Assembly (NCBI GenBank): GCA_029204225.1
Contig: CM055104.1
Location: 48,186,451-48,250,450, forward strand
Direction of reading: 5' to 3'
DNA from: Diphasiastrum complanatum
Lineage: Eukaryota; Streptophyta; Lycopodiopsida; Lycopodiales; Lycopodiaceae
Length of the DNA stretch: 64,000 nucleotides
The notes under the pieces were generated by a model. That model ran no database searches, was not told the DNA's origin, and saw nothing but the letters and a program-made list of their open reading frames with translations. The position numbers were made by a program, and so were the translations under genes. Shown here piece after piece: positions 31,231-42,176 of the stretch (its first letter is position 1; each line of letters opens with the position of its first letter).

Positions 31231-32255
31231 ATCAAATCCTATCTCAGATCTGTAAACTTATATCACTTGACACTAATCAGATTCCTAATTTTCTTGGAAA
31301 AAGATCTTTGATCAGGCGATCAACACTTCTAAAATCAGGCTTTTTCATAATCAAATCAAAATTGTAGTAAATGTCTTAGAAATTTGACAATGGCTAGATC
31401 TGGTAGATCAGAACCTAAAAATAGAACAAACAAAGTTTTTCTAGCGAAGGATGACTTGGCGAAGGTTCTTCATTGCTGTTTTGGATTAAAAATCATTGAT
31501 ACGGCTATATTCTAACAAATCTGGTAAAAATAACCTTCGTCAACTTCAAAGTGGGTAAATTTGACATAGATGAAACTAGGGTAGAACTGACAAAGGTTCT
31601 TTCAGATGCACAATAAGGATTTTGCAGCTTGGCGAGAGTAAAAATAGACTTTTCACAAGATCCTGATAGATCTAATCTCGCCGAACTCAAAAATGATAAT
31701 TTATTATAAATAGAATCCTCAAAAGAGTCAGTGAAGGTTTTGGTGAAGGTTGCAAGAGTAATATTGTTATTTTTGCAAAAAAGAGCCTTCTTATACCAAG
31801 AAATGTCATGTGCCAAATCTAAGCAAATAGCAATTACAATGGAAGTAAAGCTAAGAGCAAGAAAAGTACAAAGCGTTCAAGATAGCATATCCATAGAGAG
31901 CTAGAAACAATGAGATCTCAATGGAATCACATTAGCAATGAAAGAAAGAGTACAATCAATGTAAATGAGCATGGATTTATGTAGATAGGGCACATGAGAC
32001 CTAGCAATGGAAATCTCTATGGCTCACATTCACAAGGAAGCTAGAAGCTCTCACTTGCAAATGATCCAAAAGATCCACAAATTGATGTCTCTTGCCTAGT
32101 TATAGACAATGCTCTTACTTAACTTAACATAACTATCTTGTAAGATAGTTAACCCTTGTTAAGCATTATTTAGTCTACATTGGGCCTTTAGTGGCCTAGT
32201 ATCCTTATTTATTACTTTGGAAGGGCCTAAAGAGGGAACCGCCTTGTTCTTAAGG
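31231..32255. other. Unassigned DNA with an F-type LTR fragment
   Basis: No gene seen. The part at 31634-31785 repeats the start of the F LTR at 51029-51180 in the same orientation. The remainder has no recognisable feature apart from GCGAAGGTTCTT-like words shared with 51300-51500. Confidence 0.55.
31634..31785 (-). repeat. Dispersed repeat shared with 51029-51180
   Basis: About 150 bp aligns well with the inner end of the F 5' LTR (shared words AAAATAGACTTTTCA, AAAAGAGTCAGTGAAGG, TATTGTTATTTTTGCAAAA). It is probably an LTR remnant of the same family. Confidence 0.75.
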
Positions 32256-32786
32256 CTAATAGCTCCTTTTGGGCCTACAAAGCTTACAATGGATATTCTG
32301 ATGCATTGATAAGCATGGATGTACTAAAAGTACATGACATAGATTGCCTCCAAGAAAGATAGTGTATGCACTAATAGACTTTTGATCCATCTTGTCACTT
32401 GCAAAGTCCGAATCTGAGTAGCCAACAATGGATAGATCTTCACTTTTATAAAGTAGACCATAATCACAAGATGAAGATACACATCTTAGAATCCTCTTGG
32501 CCATCTTCCAATGATGGATCTTAGGATCTTGCATAAATTGACTCAATTTGTGCACACAAAAACTTAGATCGGGCCTAGTAATGGTAAGCCAAATCAAGGA
32601 GCCTACAAGACTCCTAAATAGTGTGATGTCCTCAAAGGATCTTTCATCACCTTTATTAGGATCTTTTACAATTTTCTCCATTGGAGTATCTATGCTCTTA
32701 GAATTTTCCATATGGAATTTTTTCAACATAGAGTGAGCATATCTAGATTGGCATATAAACACCATCTTGATCTCGATCTTTGGCAT
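32256..32786 (-). pseudogene. Copia N RNase H, 3' truncated
   Basis: Contains QSRYAHSMLKKFHM, TPMEKIVKD, TRPDLSFCV and YSDSDFASDKMDQKSISAY with the acidic pair kept. After FLGGN the sequence departs from the family (no SWLSKKQ, no SSCEAEY), so the second half of RNase H is gone. The N side is altered by a gag-derived patch. Confidence 0.86.
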
Positions 32787-32832
32787 TGTCTTTGTTGTAT
32801 GCTTGAGAGAATTGGTTCTTACTCCTTCCTTT
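32762..32832 (-). repeat. 71-bp patch of K-type gag inside the RT of N
   Basis: This stretch nearly matches 24178-24248 in the gag of K, including GTATGCTTGAGAGAATTGG, but lies in the middle of N's RT, between the end of EIDFYEN and CQSRYAHSML. It is out of place in function and looks like copied filler. Confidence 0.85.
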
Positions 32833-33450
32833 GATTTTCATAAAAATCAATTTCTAGGCCTAAGATGTAATGTATTTCTCCTAGATCTTGCATTTTAAAC
32901 TCACATCCAAGTGCTAGCTTAGTTTCATCAACTAGCTTGATACAACTTCCACAAAGAATAATGTCATCAACATAAATTAGAAGAATGACAATATTGCTAT
33001 CAACAAACTTTAGATACATGGAAGGATCATAGTCACTAAGAGTAAATCCTAGTGAGATAAGAAAAGAATTAAGTCTTGAATACCATGATCTTGGTGCTTT
33101 CTTGAGTCCATAAAGACTTCTGAAGAGCAAGCACACTTTGGACTCATCCTTGATGAATCCTTGAGGTTGTTCCATATAGATCTCCTCCTCAAGATACCAT
33201 TTAGAAAAGCATTGGATACATCTAATTGGAACACCTTCCACTTAAAGAAACAGGCAAGAGAAATAAGAATTCTTATTGTCACCATCTTTGCAACAGGTGC
33301 AAAGGTCTCCTCATAATCAAGGCCAAGGAATTGAGCAAATCCTTTGGCACATAATCTTGCTTTATACTTGTTGATGGTGCCATCATGATTGAACTTGATT
33401 CAAAATACCCACTTGTAGCCAATCACATGCTTGTTGGATGGAGGATCCAC
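32819..33450 (-). pseudogene. Copia N reverse transcriptase
   Basis: RT blocks ETFAPVAKM-like start (near 33290), QLDVSNAFLNG, the catalytic YVDDIILCG and QDLGEIHYILGLE. A frameshift near 33210 splits the frame. RT residues up to the 71-bp patch are well preserved. Confidence 0.88.
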
Positions 33451-34056
33451 ACGCACCCAAGTGTTGTTGGTGATCAATGCATCATACTCTTGCTTCATGG
33501 CATCATACCACTCCTTGGTATTGAGTGCCTCTTGTACATTCTTTGGCTCTTCATGAGAGACATAAAAAACATAATTAGTGGAATCAAGATCCACTTGTTT
33601 GCCTTTGTCAACATATGAGAGCCTCTTAGGCTTGGATCTATCTCTCATGGATCTTCTTGGTGAGAAAATCCGAGGAGAGTCTTCTTCAATTCTCGACTCC
33701 ATCACATCGTAATTGTCTTCAAAATCAATAATAGGTGATGCATCCATAGACTTCTTGATCTCTGCCTCTTCAGAAGATGAGTGTTGATCTTCATGAAAGA
33801 CAACATCTCTACTTTCAATAACTTGAGAAGTAGAGAGTACAAAGACTCTATAGGCCTTCTTGGTGGATTAGTATCCGACCATGATCCCTTTGTACTCCTT
33901 CTTCCTTGTTTCCAAGGGAATATGGGCAAAGCATATGCATCCAAAAACTCTAAGGTGATCAACCTTAGGCTTCTTCAAATATAAGATTTCATATGGTGAC
34001 TTTCCTCCAAGAGCTATATGTGGGAGCCTATTGCAAAGATAATTTGCACATCTCAA
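33451..34056 (-). pseudogene. Copia N integrase C-terminus and linker
   Basis: Reads NYLCNRLPHIALGGKSPYE, LRVFGCICFAHIPLETRK and GIMVGY, then the linker with SPRRSMRDRSKPKRL. The catalytic core is absent: the frame starts abruptly at 34056 beside leader sequence. Only non-catalytic integrase parts remain. Confidence 0.85.
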
Positions 34057-34491
34057 AACAGTGCCTAGATCACATACAGATAAGATTGGTAAGCATTCAA
34101 CTGTGATTTTGAAGGCAATCTCTTGACCAAACCAAATGTGTCCACCCAGGTCTAGGTGCCCTACCTAACCCTCTTCAAAAGCTTATAACTTCTGATTGGC
34201 TCAACCAAATGGAATGAATCTTATTGCATCAAAAACTAGACAGAAATAGTTTCAAAACAAGCTATCAAGCAAGATAAATGGATCAAGCATGAGAGAGAAC
34301 TCCCAAACTGAAATTGGATGTTCCTCACATGTGTTTGAGCACCTGATTCCATATAGTACCAGGTCAGACCCAATCAATGTCCTTTTGATCTCTTTTGATC
34401 CAAAATTGAACAAGATACCTAGGAAAATGGATCTTGACAATTTCTAGCTCAAGATTGATGAATAGTTTTCACTTAAATGGATCAAAAGGTA
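34057..34491 (-). other. Copia N leader
   Basis: Untranslated sequence between PBS and the truncated integrase. It contains CACATGTG variants of the palindrome seen in the other elements. Confidence 0.6.
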
Positions 34492-34504
34492 GGCTCTGAT
34501 ACCA
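34492..34504 (-). other. Primer-binding site of Copia N
   Basis: The complement is TGGTATCAGAGCC, directly before the LTR at 34505. Confidence 0.9.
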
Positions 34505-35152
34505 TGTAGATTTCACATGTGTGGAGTGTCCACAAGATGTACTTGTGATCTCCTAAGGTGTGTAGATGCACCAAGATCCAGACTAGATTGAGATTCAAGA
34601 TCTATCTTTGATTCTATGGCAAAAACACACTACTACATGCATTCAATCACTTCCAACTCTCACTCACACGTGTGGGAAGTATTAAAAAATGATTCTAAGT
34701 ATAAACAATCTGCTCTCCTCGGTTAGAGAGAGAAAATTATCATGAGCTCTCGGATAGAGAGATAAAGCTAGATATTTAATAACACTCAAAATCCACACAA
34801 TCTCCAAATCAATTAGATCCAAAATGAGGTATACAATGATACTAGTAGATCCACGAGCTACCACTATGCTTAACTATGATTGGACCACACTTTGCCACAT
34901 CTTAATCCTATTGGACCATTGATCCATCCACCTCTTAATTCTATTGGACCATTTTCAAGCAAACCTCAAATTCCTATTGGACCTCACATGGTTCCACCTC
35001 TAAATCCTATTGGACCTCTTCGAATTCATCAAACAAAAGCATTACACTTGTCTGCACTCTAATTGGCACGAGTTTATCCTCTTACTCTATTTTGGCTCAA
35101 TAGTGGCATTACAAGTAGAAATGCATAATTTGCCATCTATGCCAAATTTCTT
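34505..35152 (-). repeat. Copia N 5' LTR
   Basis: Starts (plus strand) TGTAGATTTCACATGTG next to the PBS; the right end at CTATCAACA is an estimate. It includes TCACACGTGTGGG near 34664 and four diverged repeats of a CCTATTGGACC motif between about 34907 and 35018. Confidence 0.6.
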
Positions 35153-35286
35153 CCTATCAACATCCTACACCTAGATGCTGGATATAAAAAACATAAGACC
35201 CATATATCTAACATAGATAGACTTTTTCAATTCTTCACAAATATGACAAATGCCCTTGGCTTTTAACATTTGCCAAACCCACTAGT
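35153..35286. other. Flank of element D
   Basis: Unassigned. The last ~40 bp (GACAAATGCCCTTGGCTT and following) recur at about 51207-51262. Confidence 0.5.
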
Positions 35287-36007
35287 TGTCAGAAATGGTG
35301 AACTCCTACAACATTGTCGTGATGCGAAATGAAGTGACACGAAGCAAAGGTCAAATGGCGAACAATTCGCGAAAGTCAACATACCTCGAAAACTCTGACA
35401 CACGAAGCGAAGCAAATCTCGAAGGTCGAATGATTCGCGAAAGTCAAACATGCCTCCAGGACCAAAAAGACACGACATGACACGAAACGAAAAGAAACGA
35501 AAGAAAATCTTTCGCGCTGCCAACTGGCAGCTCAACGGGTGTGGAGTCTTAAATTTCACGCCCAGCTAGAACAATTAGCAATAATGGAGAGTAACTGATT
35601 AGTTGATTAGCGTTAACTACTCTTGTAATTTCTTGTTTAGCTATCTTGTAAACTCCACACTTTTCTAGATAAAAAGGATATAAATAGAGTGTGAGTGCGT
35701 AAAGCAGAGAAGAAAAAGAATAGAAACGAAACAACTGTGCATGAAAGTCTGCCAACGACCAGAACACAGCAAAAGAGCAGAGCATCAGGCCACCAATGAA
35801 CAAGACACTGACCACCTCGCTCTAAAATTAAATTTATAATATAGTTGCTCTATCTCATGTATCTCTTTGTCTTCCGCTATTTTGATTGCTAGAATGATAC
35901 ATGTTCTGTGATTTGTAGTTGCGTGTTTAGGATCCTGTAATCTTTTGCATAAGAAAATTCAAAAGAAACAATTACGTTCGCAATACGAACCAAACCCGTT
36001 CGCGACA
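35287..36007 (+). repeat. Copia D 5' LTR (721 bp)
   Basis: TGTCAGAAATGG to CGTTCGCGACA, ending at the PBS. Its start matches the D 3' LTR at 44393. It has a clear TATA box (TATAAATAG at 35679-35687) and many short CGAAGCGAA-like words. The candidate target duplication on the left is CTAGT, which cannot be tested because the 3' LTR is truncated. Confidence 0.88.
35679..35687 (+). promoter_or_regulatory. TATA box of the Copia D 5' LTR
   Basis: TATAAATAG about 330 bp before the LTR end, a typical LTR promoter position. The 3' LTR copy is degraded (ATATACAAAG). Confidence 0.6.
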
Positions 36008-36020
36008 TGGTATCAGAGCC
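36008..36020 (+). other. Primer-binding site of Copia D
   Basis: TGGTATCAGAGCC immediately follows the LTR. Confidence 0.92.
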
Positions 36021-36071
36021 TACAGATTATCACTACTGATATCTGAACAGTGATTTTCTAGACAACACAAT

Positions 36072-36760
36072 ATGGCTACAACGATCTAGACAAGAGTAGC
36101 AATCAATCTTGATGGTGCAAACTACAGAATATGAAAATTCAGAATCAAAACACTTCTGAAGGGCAAAGGCATCTAGTCAGTGACCAAACTCTCAAAGGTG
36201 CAGCTTCCAGAGGGACACCCGAAGAGAGCTGAATGGATCAGAAAGGATGAGCGTGCAATGGTGATCATCGTTTCATCCATCAATGAAGATCTACTCGTGT
36301 AGATTGAAGATTGCAAAAGTAGCCATGCAGCATGAGAAAGATTAAAACAGAAATACGAAGTGAAGACTACAACTTCAGCGATGCATCTTCACAATCAGCT
36401 ACAATCCTTGCGATGGGATGGCAACCAGTTAGACCAGCAGGTTGAGAAGATTAGAATGATCTTCACTCAACTTGCTATATCAAGATAGGAGCACCAGGTC
36501 CCAGCACCACAACAGCTGATGTACTTCATGAAGTCTCTACCTACGTCCTATCAGCCGTTGAGAATGCTCATACTGAGTCTACTAGAAATGACATTCGACA
36601 AAGCAATCAGTCTTGTCACTGATGAGAACTGATGAGGACGAAGGAGAAGGAAGCAGTGATCAAGAGAAGACCCTCTTCACGAAAGGAAAGAAGAAAAACA
36701 AAAACAAACCCAGATTCAACAAGACAAAGTTCTCGAATCAACAATCCTTTTCCTATGATG
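36072..36760 (+). pseudogene. Copia D gag
   Basis: Begins MATTI, then VAINLDGANYRI, KTLLKGKGI, RAEWIRKDERAMVIIVSSI and LQSLRWDGNQLDQQVEKI, a Copia gag of a lineage different from H/J/K/B. Many TAG codons stand at former Trp or Gln positions (for example near 36087, 36130 and 36300). The zinc knuckle is not visible and the protease active site is missing between about 36740 and 36770. Confidence 0.82.
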
Positions 36761-36766
36761 TGAGCA

Positions 36767-37536
36767 GTGATTCTAGGTGATGGGAGCAGACATGATGTCA
36801 AGGGCATCAGGACTGTACAGCTGCGAACACTGTTAGGTCAAGCAGAGCTGCCAAGAGCACTCTATGTGCCTTCATTGAGAAAAGATCTGTTATCAATCTC
36901 CAAGATGGTAGATCTTGGAATTCGAGTTGTGTTCGATGGCAATACATGCCACATGATCAAGAAAACTACAAACAAATTGCTGGCGGTTGGATGCAAAGAA
37001 GGAAATCTGTACCAAGCCAAGATAATCAACGATTTTGATAGCATATCAAATGCATCAGAAAATGAAGATCAGCTCTAGCACATGAGAATGTATCATCTAA
37101 ACATGAAGAGCATGTATGACATGTGTAAGAAAGACATAGTCACAGGTCTAAAGATATTAAAACTCGATACATAGTTCTGTGAAGCCTGTCAGAAAGGCAA
37201 ACAACATCGAAATCCATTCACACATGAGGGAAGAAGAGCCACAGAAGTTCTTGGGCTCATCCACTCAGATGTCTGTGGACCAATGAAAATGGATTCGCTC
37301 TCAAGATCGAGGTAGTTCGTGACGTTCATAGATGATTACAGCCAGATGACTACGATCTACTACCTAAAGAAGAAATCTGAAGTGTTTGATTCCTTCAAGA
37401 AGTTCTTGGCATTCGTAGAGCAACACACCTCAAAGAATATTCAGATCATCAAATCTTACAATGGAGGTGAGTACAAGAGCAAAGAATTCTCAAAATTCTG
37501 CCAAGAACAAGGAATCGAGCATCAACTCACTCCTAT
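36767..37536 (+). pseudogene. Copia D protease end, pre-integrase and integrase (cut)
   Basis: Reads ALYVPSLRKDLLSISKM, a pre-integrase block with CEACQKGKQHRNPF, then the integrase: HSDVCGPM, TFIDDYSQM (first Asp) and KSYNGGEY, where the catalytic Asp of SDNGGEY is replaced by Tyr. The frame reaches EHQLTP and is cut by an E-type LTR at about 37541, before the catalytic Glu. The lost second Asp already makes it inactive. Confidence 0.86.
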
Positions 37537-37540
37537 GTAT

Positions 37541-38272
37541 TATTGGATTTATTTCCTCTAGTCACCTAAATCTCATTTTTAATATGCCTCTATTCATGCT
37601 GCATATTTACTCACGTTGTCGAGCAGTCTGCATATTCACATGTAAATTCTCACAGGCGATGAAGAGACAAAAAGAAAAGGCTGACGTCACACCCTCTTCA
37701 CGCTCATGTAGCTGCACCAACAAACTGGACGACGACTGCAGCTACCCACGATCTCCTACATACAGCACGTCCACCTTGTACTTTCTTCATCTGCACACCT
37801 ATAATATTATGTATATATTGAATACCATTTGCTTATTCATTAACTAAGAAAAACAAAAGATCAAACGATCAAGAAGTTAGCGAGCGAGAGAGAACGAAGA
37901 AGAGAAGCTTATCAGAGATAGACAAAAGTAGATGCTCTGTGCATTGATTCTTTAATTTGTCAACAATAAGGTATCATTCATTTTTACAGTTTGAATAAGC
38001 TTCGTAGGACACACGGTTTCGGTCGCTACTGTCTTGTGCTCTACCGCATTATTGACTATATTTGATATACTTAATCTGATACAATTCTTTGTTCTACGTT
38101 CAGATTTGTGTTAATATTGCTACACTTGTTATTCATTCTGTCTGATCTTTCAAGTTGCTCATTTTGGTAATAGACGACTAACATTTAGTCGTGTCTTTCA
38201 CAAATAATTCGTGACTAATTATTTGTCGAGCACTATCTAGCTCTTCGCGAATCATTCACAACACATAATTTA
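37541..38272 (+). repeat. E-type Copia LTR inside D
   Basis: Homologous over its length to 49174-49878: both start TTGGATTTAT after TG or TA, and share CTCACGCTCAT, a GACGAC/GACAAT..GCAGC block and GTAGATGCT..GCATTGATTC. It ends at a degraded PBS-like TGGTGTCAAGTCC at about 38274. Two hairpins lie at 38175-38191 and 38200-38226. Confidence 0.65.
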
Positions 38273-38302
38273 ATGGTGTCAAGTCCTTGATTAGGAGACT
38301 AG

Positions 38303-39790
38303 ATGGCATCTATAAATGCATATCTTTTGGATACTAATGAAAGGCTCAACAATACTAACTATTCCATATGGAAAGTTAGAATGGAATCCATCATGATCAT
38401 GCAAGATCTGATGGAAATTGTAAATGGTAAGGAGGGTGAACCTATTCATCCTCAAGAAAAAGCCAAATACATCAAGAGGTGCAATGTTGCACTACATTGC
38501 ATAAAAACGAATGTTGCAAATGAACTCTTAAGAGAGGTAGGAGATTGCACTTCGGCTCAAGATGCTTGGGAGACTTTGAACTTTTTTCCTAAGAGTAAAG
38601 GAATTGAACAAAGAGCTAGTCTTCATAGGTGATCCTATCAAGGATGAAGAGCTTGTTCAACTCATATTGAATGGACTAAGCTTTGAATTTGACAATTTGG
38701 CTCATAGATATGCAATTATGGGTAAGCTACCCATACTTGAAGAACTCCAAGGCACACTCATGGTCGAGGAATCAAGAAGGAGCCAAATGCAAGAGAGGAT
38801 GGATAGGCTTTCCATCCAAGGTGGAGATGACCAAGCTCTCTTCACCAAAGGAAAAGGCAAGTCCAAAGGCAAAGGATCAACATTAAAGAAGTCTACAAAG
38901 CTTGCGGATCAAGAAGGACCCTCAAAGGCATCTCCATCAACCACCAAAGCCAAGAAGGACAAATCAAAGGTGAAGTGCTACTATTGTAGCAAGATGGGGC
39001 ATTATGCCTCGGAATGCTTCAAGAGGAAGCAAGATCAAAGCCAAGCCAACATGAGCAAAGAGGAGGAGGAGGAGAGTTCACATGAGGACTCTCTCATGAT
39101 GTCCATATTTTCTTCAACAAGCTTCAAAGGAGAAGATCCTTGGTGGATCGACTCCGGTGCTAGTTCACACATGACTAGTAAAAGGGAGTTTTTCTCTTCT
39201 CTCTTATCTTATGATGGACCTATAAAGTCTATCTATACAACAAATGATGAAGCTTGTAAGATTGAAGGAGTTGGTACCATTCCCCTTTGCTTAGGATCTT
39301 CCAAAAAGATCAACATAGAAGGTGTTTTGTACATTCCTACAATAACAAAGAATCTACTAAGTGTTGGCCAAATGGTAGACAATGGTTTCAATGTTGACTT
39401 TGCTTCAAATGAATGTTTCATCAAGAAGAAGGGTAAGATAGTGGCTAAGGGTACTAGACTTGGCAAACTTTATAAGTTGGATGCATTTTTGGATACTAAT
39501 GTTGTCATGTTGGCCGAGAAGAGCAAGATATCTACCTTTACTTTGTGGCACAAAAGACTTGGACATGTCAACTCGGGTTCCATGGCTATGATCAAGGAGG
39601 AGTATGCCTTAGGCCTACCAAGGTCTATTGGGAAGGAAGACAAGGTTTGTGAAGCTTGTGCTGTATCCAAGGAACATAAAAGGTGTTTCCTAACTCCATC
39701 ACAAAGTCATCTCATCCTCTTGAACTCATACACTCGGATGTGCACATTGCTAGCACCAAATCTAATGGAGGTTCATCCATGTTTTTAGCC
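38303..39790 (+). pseudogene. Copia B gag, protease and pre-integrase
   Basis: Gag begins MASINAYLLDTNERLNNTN; a deletion or shift near 38590 moves to the frame 38604-39788. That frame holds the knuckle CYYCSKMGHYASEC, protease WWIDSGASSHMTS, LLSVGQMVDNGF and the pre-integrase LWHKRLGHVNSGSM with CEACAVSKEHKR. It is among the better preserved coding stretches of the Copia elements here (394 open codons). Confidence 0.9.
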
Positions 39791-40500
39791 TTCATTGATG
39801 ACTACTCAAGATATTGTTGGGTGTTCCTTCTTTCCTTCAAGCCTCAAGTATTTGATACTTTTGTAAAGTTCAAGTTGTTTGTGGAAAAGCATTATAATCA
39901 TAGCATCAATATTCTTAGAAGTGACAATGGTGGAGAATTCATCTCCAATGAGTTCAAGGCCTTTTGTGAGGAGGAAGGGATCAAGAAAGAGACTTCTTAT
40001 CCTTACACTCCTCAACAAAATGGAGTTGCTGAAAGAAGGAATAGAACATTATGTGAATGTTCTAAGGCTTTAAGATTAGATGCTTGTTTGCCCAAATCCT
40101 TTTGGGGTGTGCAAACTACTTGATGAATAGGGTGTCTTGCAAAGAAATTGAAGGCAAAACTCCATATGAGATGTTGTATGGAAAGAAACCCAATCTTAAT
40201 CACTTGAAAGTTTTTGGGTGTATATGTTATGTGCATGTGCCATTGGAAACAAGAACCAAGGAGGATCCATATTCCACAAGAGGGATCATGCTCGGATATG
40301 CAAGCTCAAGCAAGGGCTACAGAGTCTATCTCCCATCCTTGAACAAATTTGTTGTTTCAAGGGATGTTATCTTTGATGAACATCATATGCATATGCTTGA
40401 AGAAGGCTCAAGTGCTCCAACAATCAAGAAGAAGATGGTCGAGGAGCAAGATCTTGGTTTTGAGGAGGAGCTCATGGAGGAGCAAGCAACAAACCCACCT
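39683..40500 (+). pseudogene. Copia B integrase
   Basis: Catalytic core with FIDDYSRYCWV (first Asp), RSDNGGEFISNEF (second Asp) and NGVAERRNRTL (Glu), all present. A short deletion near 40108 shifts the frame; the C-terminal part continues at 40084-40953 with CKEIEGKTPYEML, LKVFGCICYVHVPLETR and VVSRDVIFDE. Near-identical to the integrase part of A. Confidence 0.9.
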
Positions 40501-42162
40501 ATCACACCAAGGAGATCTTCAAGGGCAAAAGTGGAGCCATCAAGGCTCACATATCAAGGCAAAGGACAACAAGTTGAGGGTATCTCATCCACTTCTTATG
40601 CTTTATCTAATTTTGAAGAACCATCTAATGTTGAAGATGCATTGAACTCCAAAGAATGGTATAAAGCTATGTTGGATGAGTATGATGCCTTGATTGAGAA
40701 TGAAACTTGGTTGCTTGTTGAGAGACCTCAAAGGAATGTAATAGGATGCAAGTGGGTCTTCAAGCTTAAGTTGAATGCAAATGGGAGTGTTAACAAACAT
40801 AAAGCAAGATTACTTACAAAAGGTTATGCTCAAGAGAGAGGGATAGACTATGAGGAAAACTTTTGCACCCATGGCCAAGATGGTCACAATAAGGCTAATC
40901 ATTGCACTTGCATCACATTTTGGATGGATCCTATGTCAAATGGATGTCTCTAATGCTTTCTTGAATGGTTTTTTGGAAGAGGATATCTATATGGAGTAGC
41001 CACAAGGGTTCATCAAGCATGGAATGGAGAACAAAGTATGCCATCTCCAAAGAAGCATCTATGGCTTGAAGCAAGCCTCGAGATCTTGGAATTCAAGACT
41101 ACATTGCTATCTTATTTCACTTTCTTTTGTTCAAAGTGAATATGATCTCACTCTTTACATTAAGTTTGATGATGTTGGAATTGTACTTTTACTCATTTAT
41201 GTAGATGACATCATCATTAGTGGAAATAGTGTTGATGGTATTGAAAAAATCAAAATAGATCTATCCTTAGAGTTCAAGATGGTAGATCTAGGGTGTCTTC
41301 ACTTCATCTTAGGCATAGAGGTACTTAGAGGGTCTAATTTTATCTTTATAAGTCAAGTAAACTATGCTCAAAGTCTTTTGAAGAAGTTTAAGATGGAAGT
41401 ATGCAAAAGTGTTGACACACCAATGGAGCAAGATGTAAAAGTGCCAAATGAAGATGATGAAAGATCCTTCATGGACATCACTTTGTTTAGGCAACTTATA
41501 GGTTCCTTAATGTGGATCACTATAACTAGACCAGATCTTAGCTTTAGTGTATGTAGGTTGAGCCAATCCATGCAAAATCCATTGAATATCCATTGAAAAA
41601 AGGCTAAGAGGATTCTAAGATACATCTCGGGTACATTGGATTCTGGGATTCTATATAGAGGAGATGTGATTAACCTTCATACATTTAGTGATTCAGATTT
41701 GCAGGGGACAAGAGGGATAGGAAATCAACAAGTGCCTATTCAACTTTCATAGGAGAAGGTGTGGTTTCATGGCTTTAAAACAAGCAAGAAACTATATCTC
41801 TATCTTCAACCGAGGCCGAGTACAAAGCTTTGATGACCACTACAAAGGAGATACTTTGGATCAAGAGATTATTGGTGGAGCTAAAGATCATGGATTCAGA
41901 GGAGGCACCAATCATCTACAATGACAATATATCAGCCCAACACCTTGCATCTAACCCAATCTTCCATGCAAGATCTAAGCACATTGAGATATGCCATCAC
42001 TTTGTGAGAGAAATGGTGCAAGTCAAGGAGATTGCTTTGGAGCATGTTCCAAGCAATGAATGTGTAGCTGATCTAATTACTAAACCACTTTTAAGGACAC
42101 CTTTTATGAAGTTCAGATCATCACTTGGAGTGATTAGTAAATCAATGATTGAACCAAGCTAG
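40501..42162 (+). pseudogene. Copia B reverse transcriptase and RNase H
   Basis: RT: GCKWVFKLKLNANG, a frameshift near 40850, VSNAFLNG (near 40950), a TAG at about 41000 in place of Gln, then the open frame 41024-41596 with YVDDIIISG and TRPDLSFSV. RNase H: a TGA replaces Trp near 41597, FSDSDFAGDK is shifted near 41700, SSTEAEYKA remains, and 41830-42162 gives HARSKHIEICHHFVREM to the normal C-terminus. Few lesions, so relatively young. Confidence 0.9.
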
Positions 42163-42176
42163 ATAGTGAGGAGGAT

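Larger units (their letters stand above)
32256..35152 (-). mobile_element. Copia element N, heavily deleted
   Basis: Minus-strand Copia with 5' LTR, PBS, leader, integrase C-terminus, RT and RNase H. Gag, protease and the integrase core are missing because the leader is joined to the integrase C-terminus at about 34057. The 3' end stops inside RNase H at about 32335, with no matching 3' LTR seen. It is related to K: the LTR starts share GTGTCCACAAGA. Confidence 0.82.
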
